Assembly (NCBI GenBank): GCA_002812745.2
Contig: NCSJ02000143.1
Location: 1-64,000, forward strand
Direction of reading: 5' to 3'
DNA from: Scytalidium lignicola
Lineage: Eukaryota > Ascomycota > Leotiomycetes
Length of the DNA stretch: 64,000 nucleotides
The notes beneath the pieces were generated by a model. That model was not told the origin of the DNA and did no database searches. It was given only the letters and a program-made list of their open reading frames with translations. The translations under genes were made by a program, and so were the position numbers. Shown piece after piece: positions 10,323 through 22,700 of this stretch; within the stretch, counting starts at the first letter, position 1; every line of letters starts with the position of its first letter.

Positions 10323-12427
10323 AGGCCCACGATTATTCTGACTTATCTCCTTGGCTTACCAATCAAGAGAATTAATATTGGAATCATGACTATCCGGAAA
10401 TCCACTCGGGAAGACAGGCTGCCAGAACCTAGTCGTCAGCTTCTTGTTTACAGTACAAGGCTTTCCTCAACGTGGCCCTCCTGTGGTCGGGGAGGACGGT
10501 TGCACGTGTATCCCCTCAAATCCAGGTCACTGAAGCTTCTCAGGCCAAAGTTATATACAGGGATATTGTCCACTTAAAACTTTTCATCTTCCTAAAGCGG
10601 AGAAAATTGTAAGGCAACGACGCTAAAAGTGGCTCAAAATGGCTTATGGGTCCGAGGATAATTACAGAATTATAATGTAGAGTGCGTCATCTTATTCGGT
10701 CGAGATGTCACCGAAAAGCCCCGCTTTGCCACTTGAATTGGCTTCGCGACGTCTCCTTTAGCCCGTTCCCTCGCATTTTCCCACTACTGTTTGTTTGTTC
10801 CTGCCTCTTTTTCTTCATTTTACACACACACTACAGTAATTCGTAGATCCTCCATCAGTCTCAAATAATGTACTAACACTACATTAATTAATTCCTCCTC
10901 GCAACATGCAGGGAACCCATACTTAGCTGTAAATACTTTATCAAGTTATCCCCCATGTTAAGACCTCCTACTCCCAATTAGTAATAATAGGGAACTTCTT
11001 GTTGGGTTTTCTTAATCAGGAAGGCGGTAGGCCCGGCAACGTTTGTGTTATGGTTTATTAGCAGATGCTGAAGCCACGGCCGATGCTTAGGTGTAAGGGC
11101 GATGGGTTAGAGAAGAAAAGGAGCTCGGGTGAGAGAAGATGAAAGGCAAAGAACGATCTGGTTAAAGAAGAAAGAAAAAAAGAGTCTAACATTGATAACA
11201 GTATAAAAACTCAGTTACAACCTAGCTGCAAATCAGGAGATGTAGATGTTTGTACACATACCTTTGTTAGTACCGGAGATCAGAATAGTAGGCTTGATGA
11301 AATTTTAGTACAACAAGATCTAAACAAATATGATCTTACTATATATACAAACTTTGAAATACAAATTTATAGATTGAAGAAGTTCTTGTAACGCTCACCA
11401 CTTCTTATAAGCAACCATAAACAACTTGAGCAAGAACNAAAAAGTTAACTACTACTATGACAAATATCATGTACTAAATATAGCTGAAGGAAATAAGGCT
11501 TTCGGTATTATACATCAGAAGCAGATCAATATAGTAAACACCTTAAATATCTACTACTTAATGCTTGTGCAAGCATCAGATAATCATGCAGAGTAAGCCA
11601 TGCAGGCAGGTTTGGAAAAGACTTAGTTAACAGGGTTCATTTACTTTACGAGGATTAATGGATGGCATAGGCAGTGTCGTTGTTACTGCATGATTTTTAG
11701 AGTTAGGAATTTGACTAATAATTACTAAAAATTAAAATTTAATCTAGTATTAGTGTAAGGTTAAATTAAATTAAGTTCTTTAACTCCGATTTTCTCTTAT
11801 AAAACAGTGGGAGATTATTTAAGTTATAGCCTACTTGATTAATTAAATCAAACTCTTTATAGCCTACAGCTAACAGCTGGAGGTCGTTGGTCATACAGGA
11901 GCTTACTGGCCACTGACAATATGCGTACATTATCTTATTATATGCCGTACAGTCTAAATTTGTATTGGACGGACTTAGTAATATATGACTATAAGCGAAG
12001 CCCCAGTACGGTACTCACTCAAGTCCCCATTAACGGTTAAAGAAAGCTCGTTCGAAATACCTTAGATATCTAATATTCCACAAAATACGGTACCGCACAG
12101 GCTGGCAGTACCTCGGCTCGCTCTCTCCTCACCAGCTCACCTAAGTTTCCTGAGCAACCTGAGCAGTTCCTGAGCAGTGCCCACTTCTCACTCACGCGTT
12201 TGATTTCCAATCAGGCTGGATATAGACTAGGCACGTTATCCTCTCATTTTTGTCACGTTTTGTCGATGATCGCTGGGAAGTCCAAACAGGCTCCCAAGGA
12301 TCCCGAACTAGACCCTCATGAAAATAGATCCACGTTATGTCACAGGTAATTGCCCGCAGCAATAGGATATAATTGTCTTATTCAAGGACCATTCCCACGT
12401 CAGCGAATATCTCTTGCTATTTGAGGT

Positions 12428-12497
12428 GTTGATGTCTGCATATCGTAAGTTGATGTCTGCATATCGTAAGTTGATGTCTGCATATCGTAAGTTGACG
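12428..12497 (+). repeat. 21-bp tandem repeat, 3.3 copies
   Basis: Three exact copies of GTTGATGTCTGCATATCGTAA (21 bp; read as GTTGATGTCTGCATATCGTA plus A) followed by the partial unit GTTGACG. It is direct and without spacers, so it is a minisatellite rather than a CRISPR array. Confidence 0.9.
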
Positions 12498-12860
12498 AAA
12501 GAGGTAGGAATTTAACTTTGAGAGATAGAAGCCTCCCTACACCTGAGACGTTGAACTGATAGGGTTTAACTACATGCTAGGGAACACTGGATCTCAAATG
12601 TTGTTCACATTAGTCGAATCTCGATGACTATTTTACTATGTTAAATGGTAACATGGCTATGAATCGTTCCGTTTGGCAACGTCCCTTAGGCCAATCAAGC
12701 ATCTAATTTTATGTATTATCCTCCGAGTACCTGGCCTTGTCAGTAAAACAAGACCTCGCATACATCAAGTCTCAAATTATCTTTATATCCCTCTCAGGCG
12801 TCTCGTTTGTTGACAGAGCTTTTCCTTTCTCTGAAAACGCTGGTGATTGGCGCTTTGAGG

Positions 12861-15515
12861 CTATAGCCTTGTCCAACCTCGATATAAGTCTTTTAACTGT
12901 GAAGCCAAAGCGTCGGCCGGCGGTCTGTCATCAGCGTTGACTTCGAGACAGGACGACATGAAGACGAGGAAAGAAATTAAACACTCGCGGAGGGGCGGCT
13001 CGAAGCTAGATGCCTTGGCCCGTAGCTCTTCGATTTGCTGTGCCACCGAGGGATTGATCCTAAACATTCCGTCGTCTATGATAAAGAAGGCATTGTCTTT
13101 TACGTGTGCCCGTCTATGTATTGTTAGTTGATGTGGCCAAGGAAGGAAGAAGCTTTCGTCTTGATGCTTACCTGCCTTGCCGAAACACTTCCACGCCGGT
13201 CCATCCGATCAGAAGCCAGGTGATAAACTCCAGGTACACGCACCTAAGTGACCATACGTCGTATGCCCCAGTCAATCGTCAATTTAGTGCAGTTGGATCA
13301 CACTTGGGTGCCCTGTATGCTGGGGTGCAAGATATTCTAGTGGCCTCGTTGACTCGGCTGTTCTTGGCAGAGGTATGGAACCGGGAGAATCCAAAGTGGG
13401 AAATTTTAAGGGTGCCAAGGGTCGATGTCTTATTGTAGTCCTTGGACCAGAGAATATTATCTGGCTTGATGTCGCCATATCGTCCATATAACCTTTCATA
13501 TTCTCGACCCGAAGTCTGATGAGTTTGTCAGGAGGTTTATTCAAGACAATGTGAATGTTTCTCAACGTTTCGGCGACCCCAGCGCATTGTTGTGTTACCC
13601 AAAGCACTCGCGAGGATGATATCTGAAGGAAGTCTTTGGGCCTGTCCTGTTCCCTCCAAAATTCTCTGAAATTGCCAGAAGCCCAGGGAAAGAGAAGATG
13701 ATAAGTTTTGGTTTGATTCTGTTCGCGTTCGAAGGTCAGGAGCAACTTGATAATATGAGAGCTCTTAGGTTGTGAGGAGAACCTTGTGAGAGCATCGACC
13801 TCATGTCAGAAAGCTTTCTCGTCATCATGGAGGAGTTTCTTGCATGAAAATGACTCCCGCGCATCACTGCCAATGTGGCTCCCAGGCCATCCCGAATCAA
13901 ATTTCACCTTGTATACTTCACTGAAGCCTCCTTTCACAGTCAAGATCTGCTGAGAGACGGGTAGAGTATCATTGCGACTAAGGATAATGTGAGGCACACC
14001 TTTGGGGAAGCTAGGAGCTTCATTGTGGCAGCAAGGGACTTGTCTAGCATTGTGTCTGCTTCGTCATGTCGAGATTCTGTCGTCTGAGCTGCATTGTGAT
14101 CATTGTTCAGGCAAGTAGGCGCCGAAAAGTGCACCTCGATAGAGGAGTAGAAACGCCCCTCTATCTTCTCAAGTGCGGCCCTTAAGAACGACGCGGTAAA
14201 TGGAAATTTGTGGACAGCGTATCCATATGTCTCGATAGTACAACTGGCAAGAGAACCTTGGTACGTTGTAGGGTCAATACCACAAGCGAGTAGGACGTAG
14301 TCCCGAACTTTAGAGGTGGAATCCTGAACAACATTGCAGTGACGAGATACTTGGTGAATAAGAAGTTTGACATGATCACTTCCGAACTTCTCCACAACTA
14401 TCACAACTACGGATTTGTCTAGACTTGAATTACTTCTGGAGGTTTGCTCGCAGACTTCTTTAGATTGCACAATTGATGATACTGTAGTTGCTAATGTTGA
14501 CTCGGTCACATACGTGTCAGATGAGTCGGTGTTGACTTGAATTGTACCGCTCATTGAAGCTTCCGATACTAGTTGAGGGGGACACATTGAAATACTCTCG
14601 TGCTCGCGGCGTTCTGTTAATGTAGTCTTCCGCACCTCAAGGCCGATGTTCTTCTCACGCTCTGGAGACGAAAATTTCGTGTCATAGGTCCCTCCAGTAT
14701 TGTCAGAAGTGCCGCGGTCGGAACCTCCGGGTTGGCTCGCAATGGCATTATTGGACGACGCCGACGACATCGATACAGAAGCATTCTCACCAATATCCTC
14801 CCCATTCAGGGTGATCTCTCGCCTCCAAAGAGACTCGCACGCACGGCGATAGACCTTGGTCTGGAGAAGAGTTGGGTTGAAAGAAAAGCTTTTGATGTCC
14901 GTGAGAAAAGGGCGTGGGCGTCCGGACGAAGGTGTGTGTGAAGAAATGCCGATTCTCGCTGACATTGATGATGCTTTTTCGAACAGCTTTTTGCTGGAGT
15001 CTTGCTCTAGGACTGATGTCCTCTCATCGTTCGATCGCCTTCCCAAGATCAGCATGCACAATATCAGCATGACAAGTAGGTATACACAACTGGGTGACTT
15101 GAAGGAGCAGCGACAGAGCCTGAATCTGAACACCAAGGTTGTTCTCTTATTGCACGATCTTATCAGCACGCCGAAGGTGGAGTATCTTGCCATTGCTTGG
15201 TGATTTCTCTGCCTCAGCCTTCACGGATTAGGCATGATCCTGAATATGCCTAACGACTTTATCAGTTGCGGTCGTTGACTCCCTCAAGCGAGACTCAAAT
15301 GAAGGCGGAAATGTGTTGGGGGATTTGTGGAGGAATGAACATGTCTCACAGATGGCAAGTTCAATTCTCCCAGTCTGTTGAGCGATGTTGTCGACATGGT
15401 CCAAAGCTCCACTAAATTCTTGTTGAAGATGCTGCAAGCCGAAGCCCAGCCTTATCACGATGTCTGCCACTCCCATGGAGCTGGCCAGAAGAGATGTCAC
15501 GGATATGGGATCCAT
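12861..15515 (-). pseudogene. Decayed STAND-N-terminal / protein-kinase-like gene
   Basis: Reading leftward, 15515-15228 starts MDPISVTSLLASSMGVADIV, typical of the helical N-terminal domain of fungal STAND-type proteins. A long open part (15193-13940) with no known domain follows. A kinase domain comes next: glycine loop VKGGFSEVYKV (about 13900), SFSCKK, FEREQNQ..YHLLFPWA (13700), YGDIKPDNILW (13470), HFGFSRF (13390) and DVWSLRC (13240). The C-terminal tail ends at 12861. Defects: the frame changes near 14000 and near 13480-13500, there is TGA before the helix-C region (about 13802) and TGA after the APE-like segment (about 13284), the HRD-type His is Tyr, the DFG Asp is His and the DVWSxG Gly is Arg. 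An active kinase is therefore very unlikely. Genes of this type often act in fungal non-self recognition; that role is inference. Confidence 0.7.
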
Positions 15516-16788
15516 GATAGAGGACGCTTCCCTTCAAGTGCAAAGTCTCTTATCGCGGATCTTTGGCACACCTAACAGTGATGGGCAATGAGGGTGAATC
15601 CGCTAAACAGCGAAGGCACAGGAATGTAAGATCGTAAGGACTTTTCATTCTGGGCTGTAAGGCTCGTGGCAGCGCAATCCCGCCACTGGAATACGCCCAG
15701 CTGTTGGTTTAAAGGAGGGAATGATCAAATAAGGCTACGCCAATTGGAACTGCTGTCAGCTCACGCACGCCTTTTCGTAGCCAGTGGTGACCCGCGCGGC
15801 AGCAGAATACATAACAGGATTCGCTCTGCTCCGTTAGGTCAGAAGCACGCTAACCTCAAACAAACCTCACCTTGATAGGTGTCGCTATGCTTCTGATACG
15901 AACATCTGGGATATTGAGTGTCAGCCACTGCTTGTCTACTAGAGATAAGGAACGACAGTAAGCCCCGAGAAAAAAAAAGTTTGTAAATATGGAAGCTGGG
16001 GAAAAAAAAGAATCTATAGCTGCACCCTCGAGATCAAGTGAATCTATTTACTTGTGGTATGTTAATTTTGGTATAAGTCGGATGAAGCCTTATATAATTA
16101 TACTTACTGATTAATCTTTGCAAGAGGGAGCTTAACGCACGCAGTTCCTAGCTGCTTCTATTGCTACCTCTTAAAAAAGTCATACATCAATGATGAAGCC
16201 ATCAACTCAGCTGAATCTTGTGTCCGGCGAGGAGGGAGCTACGAACCATATTTCTCGTGCAGACGGATATACTGCGGGTGTAAATCGCCTTCGAGAACTG
16301 CGCGATACTCTCACTATCGCGGGTCGGGAAAGGATCAAGCACACGCTAAGTAGAAGAGATTAGGAGACCATGAAGAACCAGGAAGCCGTAGAAATCAAAG
16401 TTACAAGAATAAACAGGATCTTAGCTTGGTGGAAACATCGATACTGAGCGGGGTTGATGCCAGGCTCAATTGTACTGTTATGTATGTGTGGGCTTAAACC
16501 GCTATAGATTGAACCGGCTCGAGGAGGTCAAAATCATGTAGATGTAAAAGAATGTGGGGGAAAAAAAAATGCTGATTAAAGAATTAACAGCAACCATAAT
16601 AAAGAGAGATCGAATTGATGCTAACCATTTATATCATGTTACTGGATCATTCAGCTTGGTTAAGTTAGTTAGATGAGATGATCCTATTGTATTGAAGAGC
16701 GAGGAAACTTCTAATTTATTCTACTCCAATATCGCAATATCTGCCCCACGCAACACCGCTTTTGGAGATGTAGTAGGTCTCTAAAGTG
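15516..16788. other. Intergenic with one small possible ORF
   Basis: 1.3 kb between the decayed kinase gene and the FSH hydrolase gene. Apart from the 57-codon frame at 16190-16363, nothing was recognised. Poly-A runs occur near 15970, 16000 and 16560. Confidence 0.4.
16190..16363 (+). CDS. Possible small ORF, 57 aa
   Basis: Begins with two consecutive ATG codons and ends at TAG. The product is hydrophilic with a basic, helix-prone end (GVNRLRELRDTLTIAGRER). There is no recognised family, signal peptide or splice partner. It may be a chance frame; it is reported because it lies inside the cluster area and its composition looks protein-like. Confidence 0.2.
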   Translation: MMKPSTQLNLVSGEEGATNHISRADGYTAGVNRLRELRDTLTIAGRERIKHTLSRRD

Positions 16789-17718
16789 TTAACCATAAAG
16801 ATTGGCTCTTACAGCAACCTCTTCAATCAAGTCGCAGATCTCGTCGCTTGCCGACCGCGGGATTTCGTGTCCGCCGTCATGCTGGAAAGAAAGCGGTGCG
16901 TTGCAAAACCGGAGCAACTCCAACGAGTGATTGCGCCATGCATCCTCCCGACCGTAGATATGGGCCGTGGGAATTGAAATTCTAACTTTGTCCACGGCGG
17001 GGTGAAACATGTTGTAGTTATGACTTACGTCCTCCTGACTGCTATACCCCGAGTCAGAGTCGAACTCTGTATCGGGTTGGAGGAAGTAGGGCTCCGGAAT
17101 GAGATTCTTCGGTACTGTGATAGGACGACCATTACTCAATGGTTTCGGCGCAGTAACACCAAAGTACCCGCGCAAGTCCATTCCGTGAGTCACATCGCGT
17201 GAGAAGGGCAAGGGAGAACAGATGAAGATCGCAGCACGGAACAACGGAGGCTCCGTTGGATACTTCAGTTGGCGATGAAGGATGAATGAAGCGGCCAGAG
17301 ATGCACCCTACAGTGTCCGGTCAGTAGAACCATGGAGTAGTATTGCCTTGGCCGAATGCATTAACACGTACCTGGCTGAACCCCATAATAATATCTACGC
17401 CACCCAGCTGGCGAATATATGCATAGATCCTTTCGTGGGCTTTTCTTACTTTGTCTGTTGATGGGGAGTTATACCAGCACTGATAAGGTCCCGGGTGCAA
17501 GTCTGCCACGCCAGGAGCAGGTTCGCATCGTCTGTCGGCTGCAACAAAGTGAAAGTTATATGAAGATGGCAATAGGGCGCGGAAAGCGGCTTATGGAAAT
17601 GAATAAGTTTCCTTTCCCAGTTCGAAACAGCAGGAATGGGCTTGTACTGACCTGTCTGGGACCGAAAGACATCTGCGTTGTCCCCCATGCCGTGGAGGCA
17701 GAGAATGCGTATAGACAT
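16789..17718 (-). CDS. FSH1-type serine hydrolase
   Basis: Three exons on the minus strand: 17652-17718, 17372-17589 and 16789-17307. The introns are 17590-17651 (62 nt, donor GTCAGT) and 17308-17371 (64 nt, donor GTACGT). The predicted protein is 267 aa, a usual size for the FSH family of alpha/beta hydrolases. The start MSIRILCLHGMGDNADVFRS is the family's first strand and oxyanion loop. GFSQG at residues 92-96 carries the nucleophile Ser94 and spans the second splice junction. The Asp is in YGREDAW (about 217) and the His in HDGGHEIPR (about 242). FSH enzymes in fungal clusters hydrolyse or release polyketide thioesters, esters or amides (family knowledge). It lies 404 bp downstream of the AF380-like gene on the same strand. 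Release or trimming of the PKS product is an inference. Confidence 0.85.
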
Positions 17719-18121
17719 TCCACGGATTTATATCTAAACTTAGATAGATAAAAGAGAATCAAGGTATAGGAAAGGTGGAGAGTATAGTATAAAGGCGGGA
17801 AATGTCCTATAGTGGCGGGAACCAATACCTACTAATCTGGGAGAGAAGAGGGGGGACTCTTCCTTTTATCAGCAGCACGGCGACTAAGCAGCCCCTGACA
17901 TAGGATTGTCTGCGGGCCGTTGCTTGTTGGACTGCTACGAGCGGACTGTAGTATATATGCCGCAAAACGAGACTTCTTTACGCGGAAATAGGTCACAGTT
18001 TCATTTTAGGTGCCATTTTTTGTAATCTCTTGAGGTTCTATTCTATTGCTTACGAGTCATTCACAGCTTGATGTGATGACCCGAAGCCCTACTTTCTCTG
18101 TTTCTATCTATGTACATAATT

Positions 18122-19077
18122 TTATTTTTCGAGAGCTTCTTTCAGGAAATCTACCTGCATTTTCATCAACCGCGGGAAAGATTCGCCGGAAAGAATATCC
18201 ATATGACCTCTGCCTGGCTCGATATGGAACTTCTTTGGTTCGGACATGTGCTCGAGCAGTTTTTTCTGGTCCTCGGCCAAAGAGATCTTATCATCCTCCC
18301 CAGTCAAGAGCAGGACAGAGGTCGGAGATACCAGTGGCATCAGTCCGAACGGTTGCCATGCCGCTATCTTGTAGTAAGTTTGCATGGTGGTACTGTTGCG
18401 GTAGTTTGGTGCTGCTTTCTCCGCATTGAGAATGATCCTGAAATCTTCCGCGGCGGTTCCGACGCCGAACCCAGCAGGATTTTCTCCTTTTTCTGTTAAC
18501 ACCGGAAGCATAAATGGAGGGTTTCCTTTGACTTGAGATTCACGATCCTGCATTGCTTTGGCCAACACCTTGGATTTCTTGCCGCCGAAGGTGAAGTCAG
18601 TCAGAGGACATACGGCGATAACCCTTTTAGCTCGTTTATCAAGAGCAGCTGCCGTCAGGCACACCATGCCGGCGAAAGAGAATCCCCAAAAAGCAATCCG
18701 CTCTGGATCAACCGTGGGTAAGCCCGTTAAAAAAGAGAGAGCGTCACTGTAATCTTCAGCCTGTTTGACAGGATCAAGCTCCTGGCGCGGTGTCCCATCG
18801 CTGAGGCCCGTGGAACGCGGATCGTAAATCAACGCAGTAATTCCTGCTTGCTGGAAAGCTTCTGCAACCTCTGGGATGAACATCTCCTTGACACATCCAA
18901 ACTAGAAACATGTCAGTTTCCCTTGCCCTAAATCTCTCAATGCGTACATCTATTAGTTTGGCTTACCCCAGGTGTGAGTATGACCGCTGGGCTCCGTCCA
19001 CTGCCAGTAGGGTAGAGCCATCCTCTGAGTGTAAGTCCATCAACAGTTTTGAACTCCACGTCCTCATGGTGCGACAT
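18122..19077 (-). CDS. AF380-like alpha/beta hydrolase (polyketide transferase family)
   Basis: Two exons: 18967-19077 and 18122-18901, with a 65-nt intron (donor GTAAGC, acceptor CTAG). The join reads ILTPG-FGCVKEMFIPEVAEAF, a hallmark of the family. The protein is 296 aa. Likely triad: Ser112 in GFSFAG, Asp about 240 in TGEDDK and His270 in GRGHMD. The start at 19077 (MSHHEDVEFKTVDGLTLRGW) is preferred; an in-frame ATG at 19188 would add 37 residues that look unlike the family. Relatives include AF380 of the fumagillin cluster, which transfers a PKS-made acyl chain onto an alcohol, and AKT2-type proteins of Alternaria host-selective toxin clusters. It is divergent from the PKS across 694 bp. 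Acyl transfer or release by this enzyme is an inference from family and position. Confidence 0.85.
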
Positions 19078-19771
19078 TGCGAAGTGAAAATCAACCCGAA
19101 AACGCTTCTGATCATACAGTTCTAGGGCACGCAATATGATGGCAAAATCAATTCGCCAATTTTCTAATATAGTGATGAAGAGCAACAATGATGACAGAAA
19201 GGTGGTCAGCTGGTTAGAAGAGATTGCTATCTATTGCGGTTATTCTGTCTCTGTCTCTGAGTCTGATGGTGCTCGATAATCGGTGCTGGTTCTGGCCGCC
19301 TTCATACAACAACAACAGTCCCTACGATTTCCTCCGGCGAGTTATCATTGCACCGTCGGTTATCATGATGAATCTAAGACCGCCACAGCCTACCGTCACG
19401 GCCTACCTGCACAGCTTACCTGCAAAGCTTACGGGTACCCACAAAACTTATCCACAAACCCTACCCGCAAAAGCTTATCCGCAAAGCTCATCTGCAAAGC
19501 TTACCAATGACCTAGACGTGAGGCTTTTACTGAATTTCCAGCCAGTTACTAAATGCAAGGCTTACACATACTGTCAGCAGCCATGATGTGGAGGAAAGAG
19601 GGAGATCGGGGTGACAGGGGTTGGCACAGCACAGCAGCGGTTCATGGTCGATCACGTGAGGGCTGGACCGTCATATTACAAGGTATCATTATGTACAAAA
19701 GGTGTGGGCAATGGAAAACAGATCAAGTCAGTTTCTTCAAAGTCTGCTGTGTACAGGACTCATTGGAAATC
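19078..19771. promoter_or_regulatory. Divergent promoter region between hydrolase and PKS
   Basis: 694 bp separate the two divergent start codons, so promoters of both genes must lie here. It contains the 13-bp degenerate repeat array at 19406-19503 and a CACGTG within GATCACGTGAGG at about 19650. No ToxE-type tox-box was recognised by eye. A frame is open upstream of the chosen PKS start from 19553, but that extension lacks family-like sequence. Confidence 0.55.
19406..19503 (+). repeat. Degenerate 13-bp tandem repeat in the PKS upstream region
   Basis: Seven imperfect units of the type YCYGCAAAGCTTA (CCTGCACAGCTTA, CCTGCAAAGCTTA, TCCACAAACCCTA, TCCGCAAAGCTCA, TCTGCAAAGCTTA, plus two longer variants). 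The array ends 268 bp before the PKS start codon. It could be a binding-site array or a neutral minisatellite. Confidence 0.75.
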
Positions 19772-22700
19772 ATGATAAACAGCAGCTCCACGTCGGAACG
19801 CCCGGTCTTCACCAATGGAAGCAATGGGACTTCTCATCCACCTATCACAGTTCAAGATTCTCATCCACCTACTGCAGTTCAAGATTCGCATCCATCTACC
19901 GTAGATCAAGGGTATCGGCAAGATCCCATTGCAGTAGTGGGATTTGCCAACCGTCTACCGGGTCACAGTACTAATCCGACAAAGCTCTGGGAGTTTCTTG
20001 CAAGGGGGGGGATTGCGCAGAATGAGCCTCCGGAGTCGCGGTTCAGGCTCGAGGGCCATTTTGATGGCTCCAGAAAGCCTTATACGATGAGAACACCGGG
20101 AGCAATGTTCATCGAAGATGTCGACATTGCAGATTTTGACGCTCCTTTCTTTAATGTCCCTCGGGTCGATGCCATTGCCATGGATCCACAGCAGCGTCAA
20201 CTGCTGGAAGTTGTCTATGAAGGGCTGGAGAATGCGGGCATAACTCTCGAGCAATTAAATGGCGCCGCCTATGGGTGTTTTGTAGGCTCGTACGCTGTCG
20301 GTATGGAACGCAACTATCTCTCTAGTCAATCCAGTCCCTTTTACTTACCTGATCAGACTACATGGATATGGCCGCACGAGACCCAGAATATCGTCCACAA
20401 GGTATCACAATTGGCGGTGGTCGCGCCATTCTGAGCAATCGAATTAGCCATTTCCTCAATATCAAAGGCCCTAGGTACGGCCTGCGTTCCCTTTGAATAT
20501 TGCTACGGATACTGACGTGAGCCCATTATAGCATGACTATAGATACCGCATGTTCTGGCACATTGGTGTCTATGGATGTTGCTTGTCGTTACTTGCAGAC
20601 AAGGCAAGTTGAGGGGGTCATCATTGCCGGTGCAAATCTTTATTGTTCGCCAGAACATTGTTTAGATCAGGGTGCCATGCGAGGCGCATCTTCGGCGACT
20701 GGTAAGTGCCATACATTTGATGCTAAAGCCGATGGGTACTGCAGGTCCGAGGCGATTAACGCTGTTATTTTGAAGCGGCTGGATGACGCTATCAGGGATG
20801 GAGATCCCATTAGAGCAGTGATTCGAGGCACGTCGACCAATAGTGACGGATGGACGCCAGGTATTGCAAGCCCCAATTCAGATGCTCAAGCTGTGGCTAT
20901 TCGCGCAGCTTATGCCGCTGCTGGCATCACCGATCTCAACGGGACTGGTTATCTCGAGTGTCACGGTACTGGTACTCCCGCTGGAGATCCTATCGAAGTG
21001 ACTGCAGCTGCATCAGTGTTTGGGCCAAGTCGCTCCCAAGACAACCCACTAATCATCGGCTCTATAAAGAGCAACCTGGGGCATTCCGAGCCAGCCGCTG
21101 GCCTGTCTGGATTACTTAAAGCTATTTTAGCAATCGAAAAGGGCATCATCCCTGGTAATCCTACATTTATTGATCCAAACCCTAAAAGTAAGTCAGGCTT
21201 CTGTGCCTCCAGCATCGATTGCCACTTAGGGGAATACTAATGCGTATGGATAGTTGATTTTAAGGCTCTTAAAGTTCGTGCCACTAGGACAGCCATTCCC
21301 TGGCCAGATTTGCCAACTCGAATTGCCAGCGTGAACTCGTTCGGATATGGAGGATCTAATGCTCATGCTGTTTTGCAAGATGTAGGATCCTTCCTCAGGA
21401 CGTTCAACAGTAAACACGTATCCTCTCTCGCTGCTAAAGTTGAGGACTTGTTTGCCGATGACGATGAAGTTGCCGAAGCGCCGCAAGTGTTGGTATTTTC
21501 TGCAAACAATGAGCCATCGCTCAAATCATATTCTCAAGAGCTCAAGAAGCACTTAAGAAATCCCGGCGTCTCTGTCAAGCTATCCGATTTGGCCTATACG
21601 CTTTCAGAAAAAAGATCTCGTCACTTTCACCGGGCATACGTCGTCACCAAAAAGACCGATTTTGACCAAGGAGCTATTGTGTTTGGAAAGAAGAGTGCAG
21701 ACGTTCCCAAGATTGGTTTTGTCTTCACAGGTCAAGGTGCTCAATGGTCGCAGATGGGGAAAGGTGTTGCGACATTTCCTCTTGCAAAGAGGCTACTGGA
21801 ACGTCTCGACAAAGCTCTCCAGACACTCCCGATTCCACCTACGTGGTCGCTCTTGAGTAAGTCAAAGTCTTCCAAGTTTTGATGAGCGCATCTAAAAAAG
21901 TTACAGCCGAGCTTGTAGAACCTCGAAGCCCCGAGCAACTTCGTCTTCCTGAGTTCTCGCAGCCACTCGTTACGGCTTTGCAGCTTGCCATATTTGAAAT
22001 ATTCAAGGGCTGGGGCATCAATGCACAAAGCGTAGTTGGACACTCCTCGGGCGAGATCGCAGCTGCTTGTGTTGCAGGGCTTCTGACACCAGAAGATGCA
22101 ATTAAAGTGGCATTCTACAGAGGTCAAGCTGCAAAGGACCTTCAGGCAGAATCGGAAGCTGACGTGGGTATGATGGCTGTTGGCCTTGGCCCTGAAGATG
22201 TTCAACCCTATATCTCCGACTCGGAAGACTACATGCAAATTGCTTGTTATAATAGCCCCAACAGTGTGACACTATCTGGTAAGGTTTCAGAACTCGAAAA
22301 AGTCAGAACTCGCCTGGTGAATGACAGCCATTTCGCAAGATTGTTACAAGTTAACCTTGCCTATCATTCTAAATTTATGGCCAAAATTGGCGAGCATTAC
22401 CAGATATTGCTCCAGAAAAACTGTAGCAGTGGAAAATCAATCCCACGAGGAGTATCTATAAAGATGTTCTCATCGGTCACTGGTAAACTTATGGATCAGC
22501 CAGCGGATGCCTTGTACTGGAAAATTAATATGGTATCGCCAGTTCGTTTTGACCAGGCATGCCAGGACATGCTCTCTGGACGTGAAGGCGCAGACTTCAT
22601 CGTTGAGATCGGGCCAAGTGGTGCGCTAGCTGGCCCGGTTGGTCAAATCAAGAAAAAGCTCCCCGGTCAGGGTTCTAACATTCAATACTTCGCTTCTTTA

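Larger units (their letters stand above)
9154..12860. other. Gene-poor interval
   Basis: About 3.7 kb without a convincing gene; the small open frames lack continuity or splice partners. It contains an imperfect inverted repeat at 10222-10322, a mildly AT-rich part at about 11150-11900 and a 21-bp tandem repeat at 12428-12497. The left end presumably includes the bANK promoter. Confidence 0.5.

Noticed and set aside
10251..10577. 108-aa plus-strand frame
   Set aside because: It overlaps the inverted repeat, so both strands show similar Arg-rich frames; there is no domain or splice support.
12428..12497. CRISPR-like array
   Set aside because: The three 21-bp copies have no spacers and the organism is a fungus; it is a minisatellite.
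19553..19771. Upstream in-frame extension of the PKS
   Set aside because: The extra 73 residues have no PKS-like content and include promoter-like sequence. The ATG at 19772 gives a normal leader before the KS.
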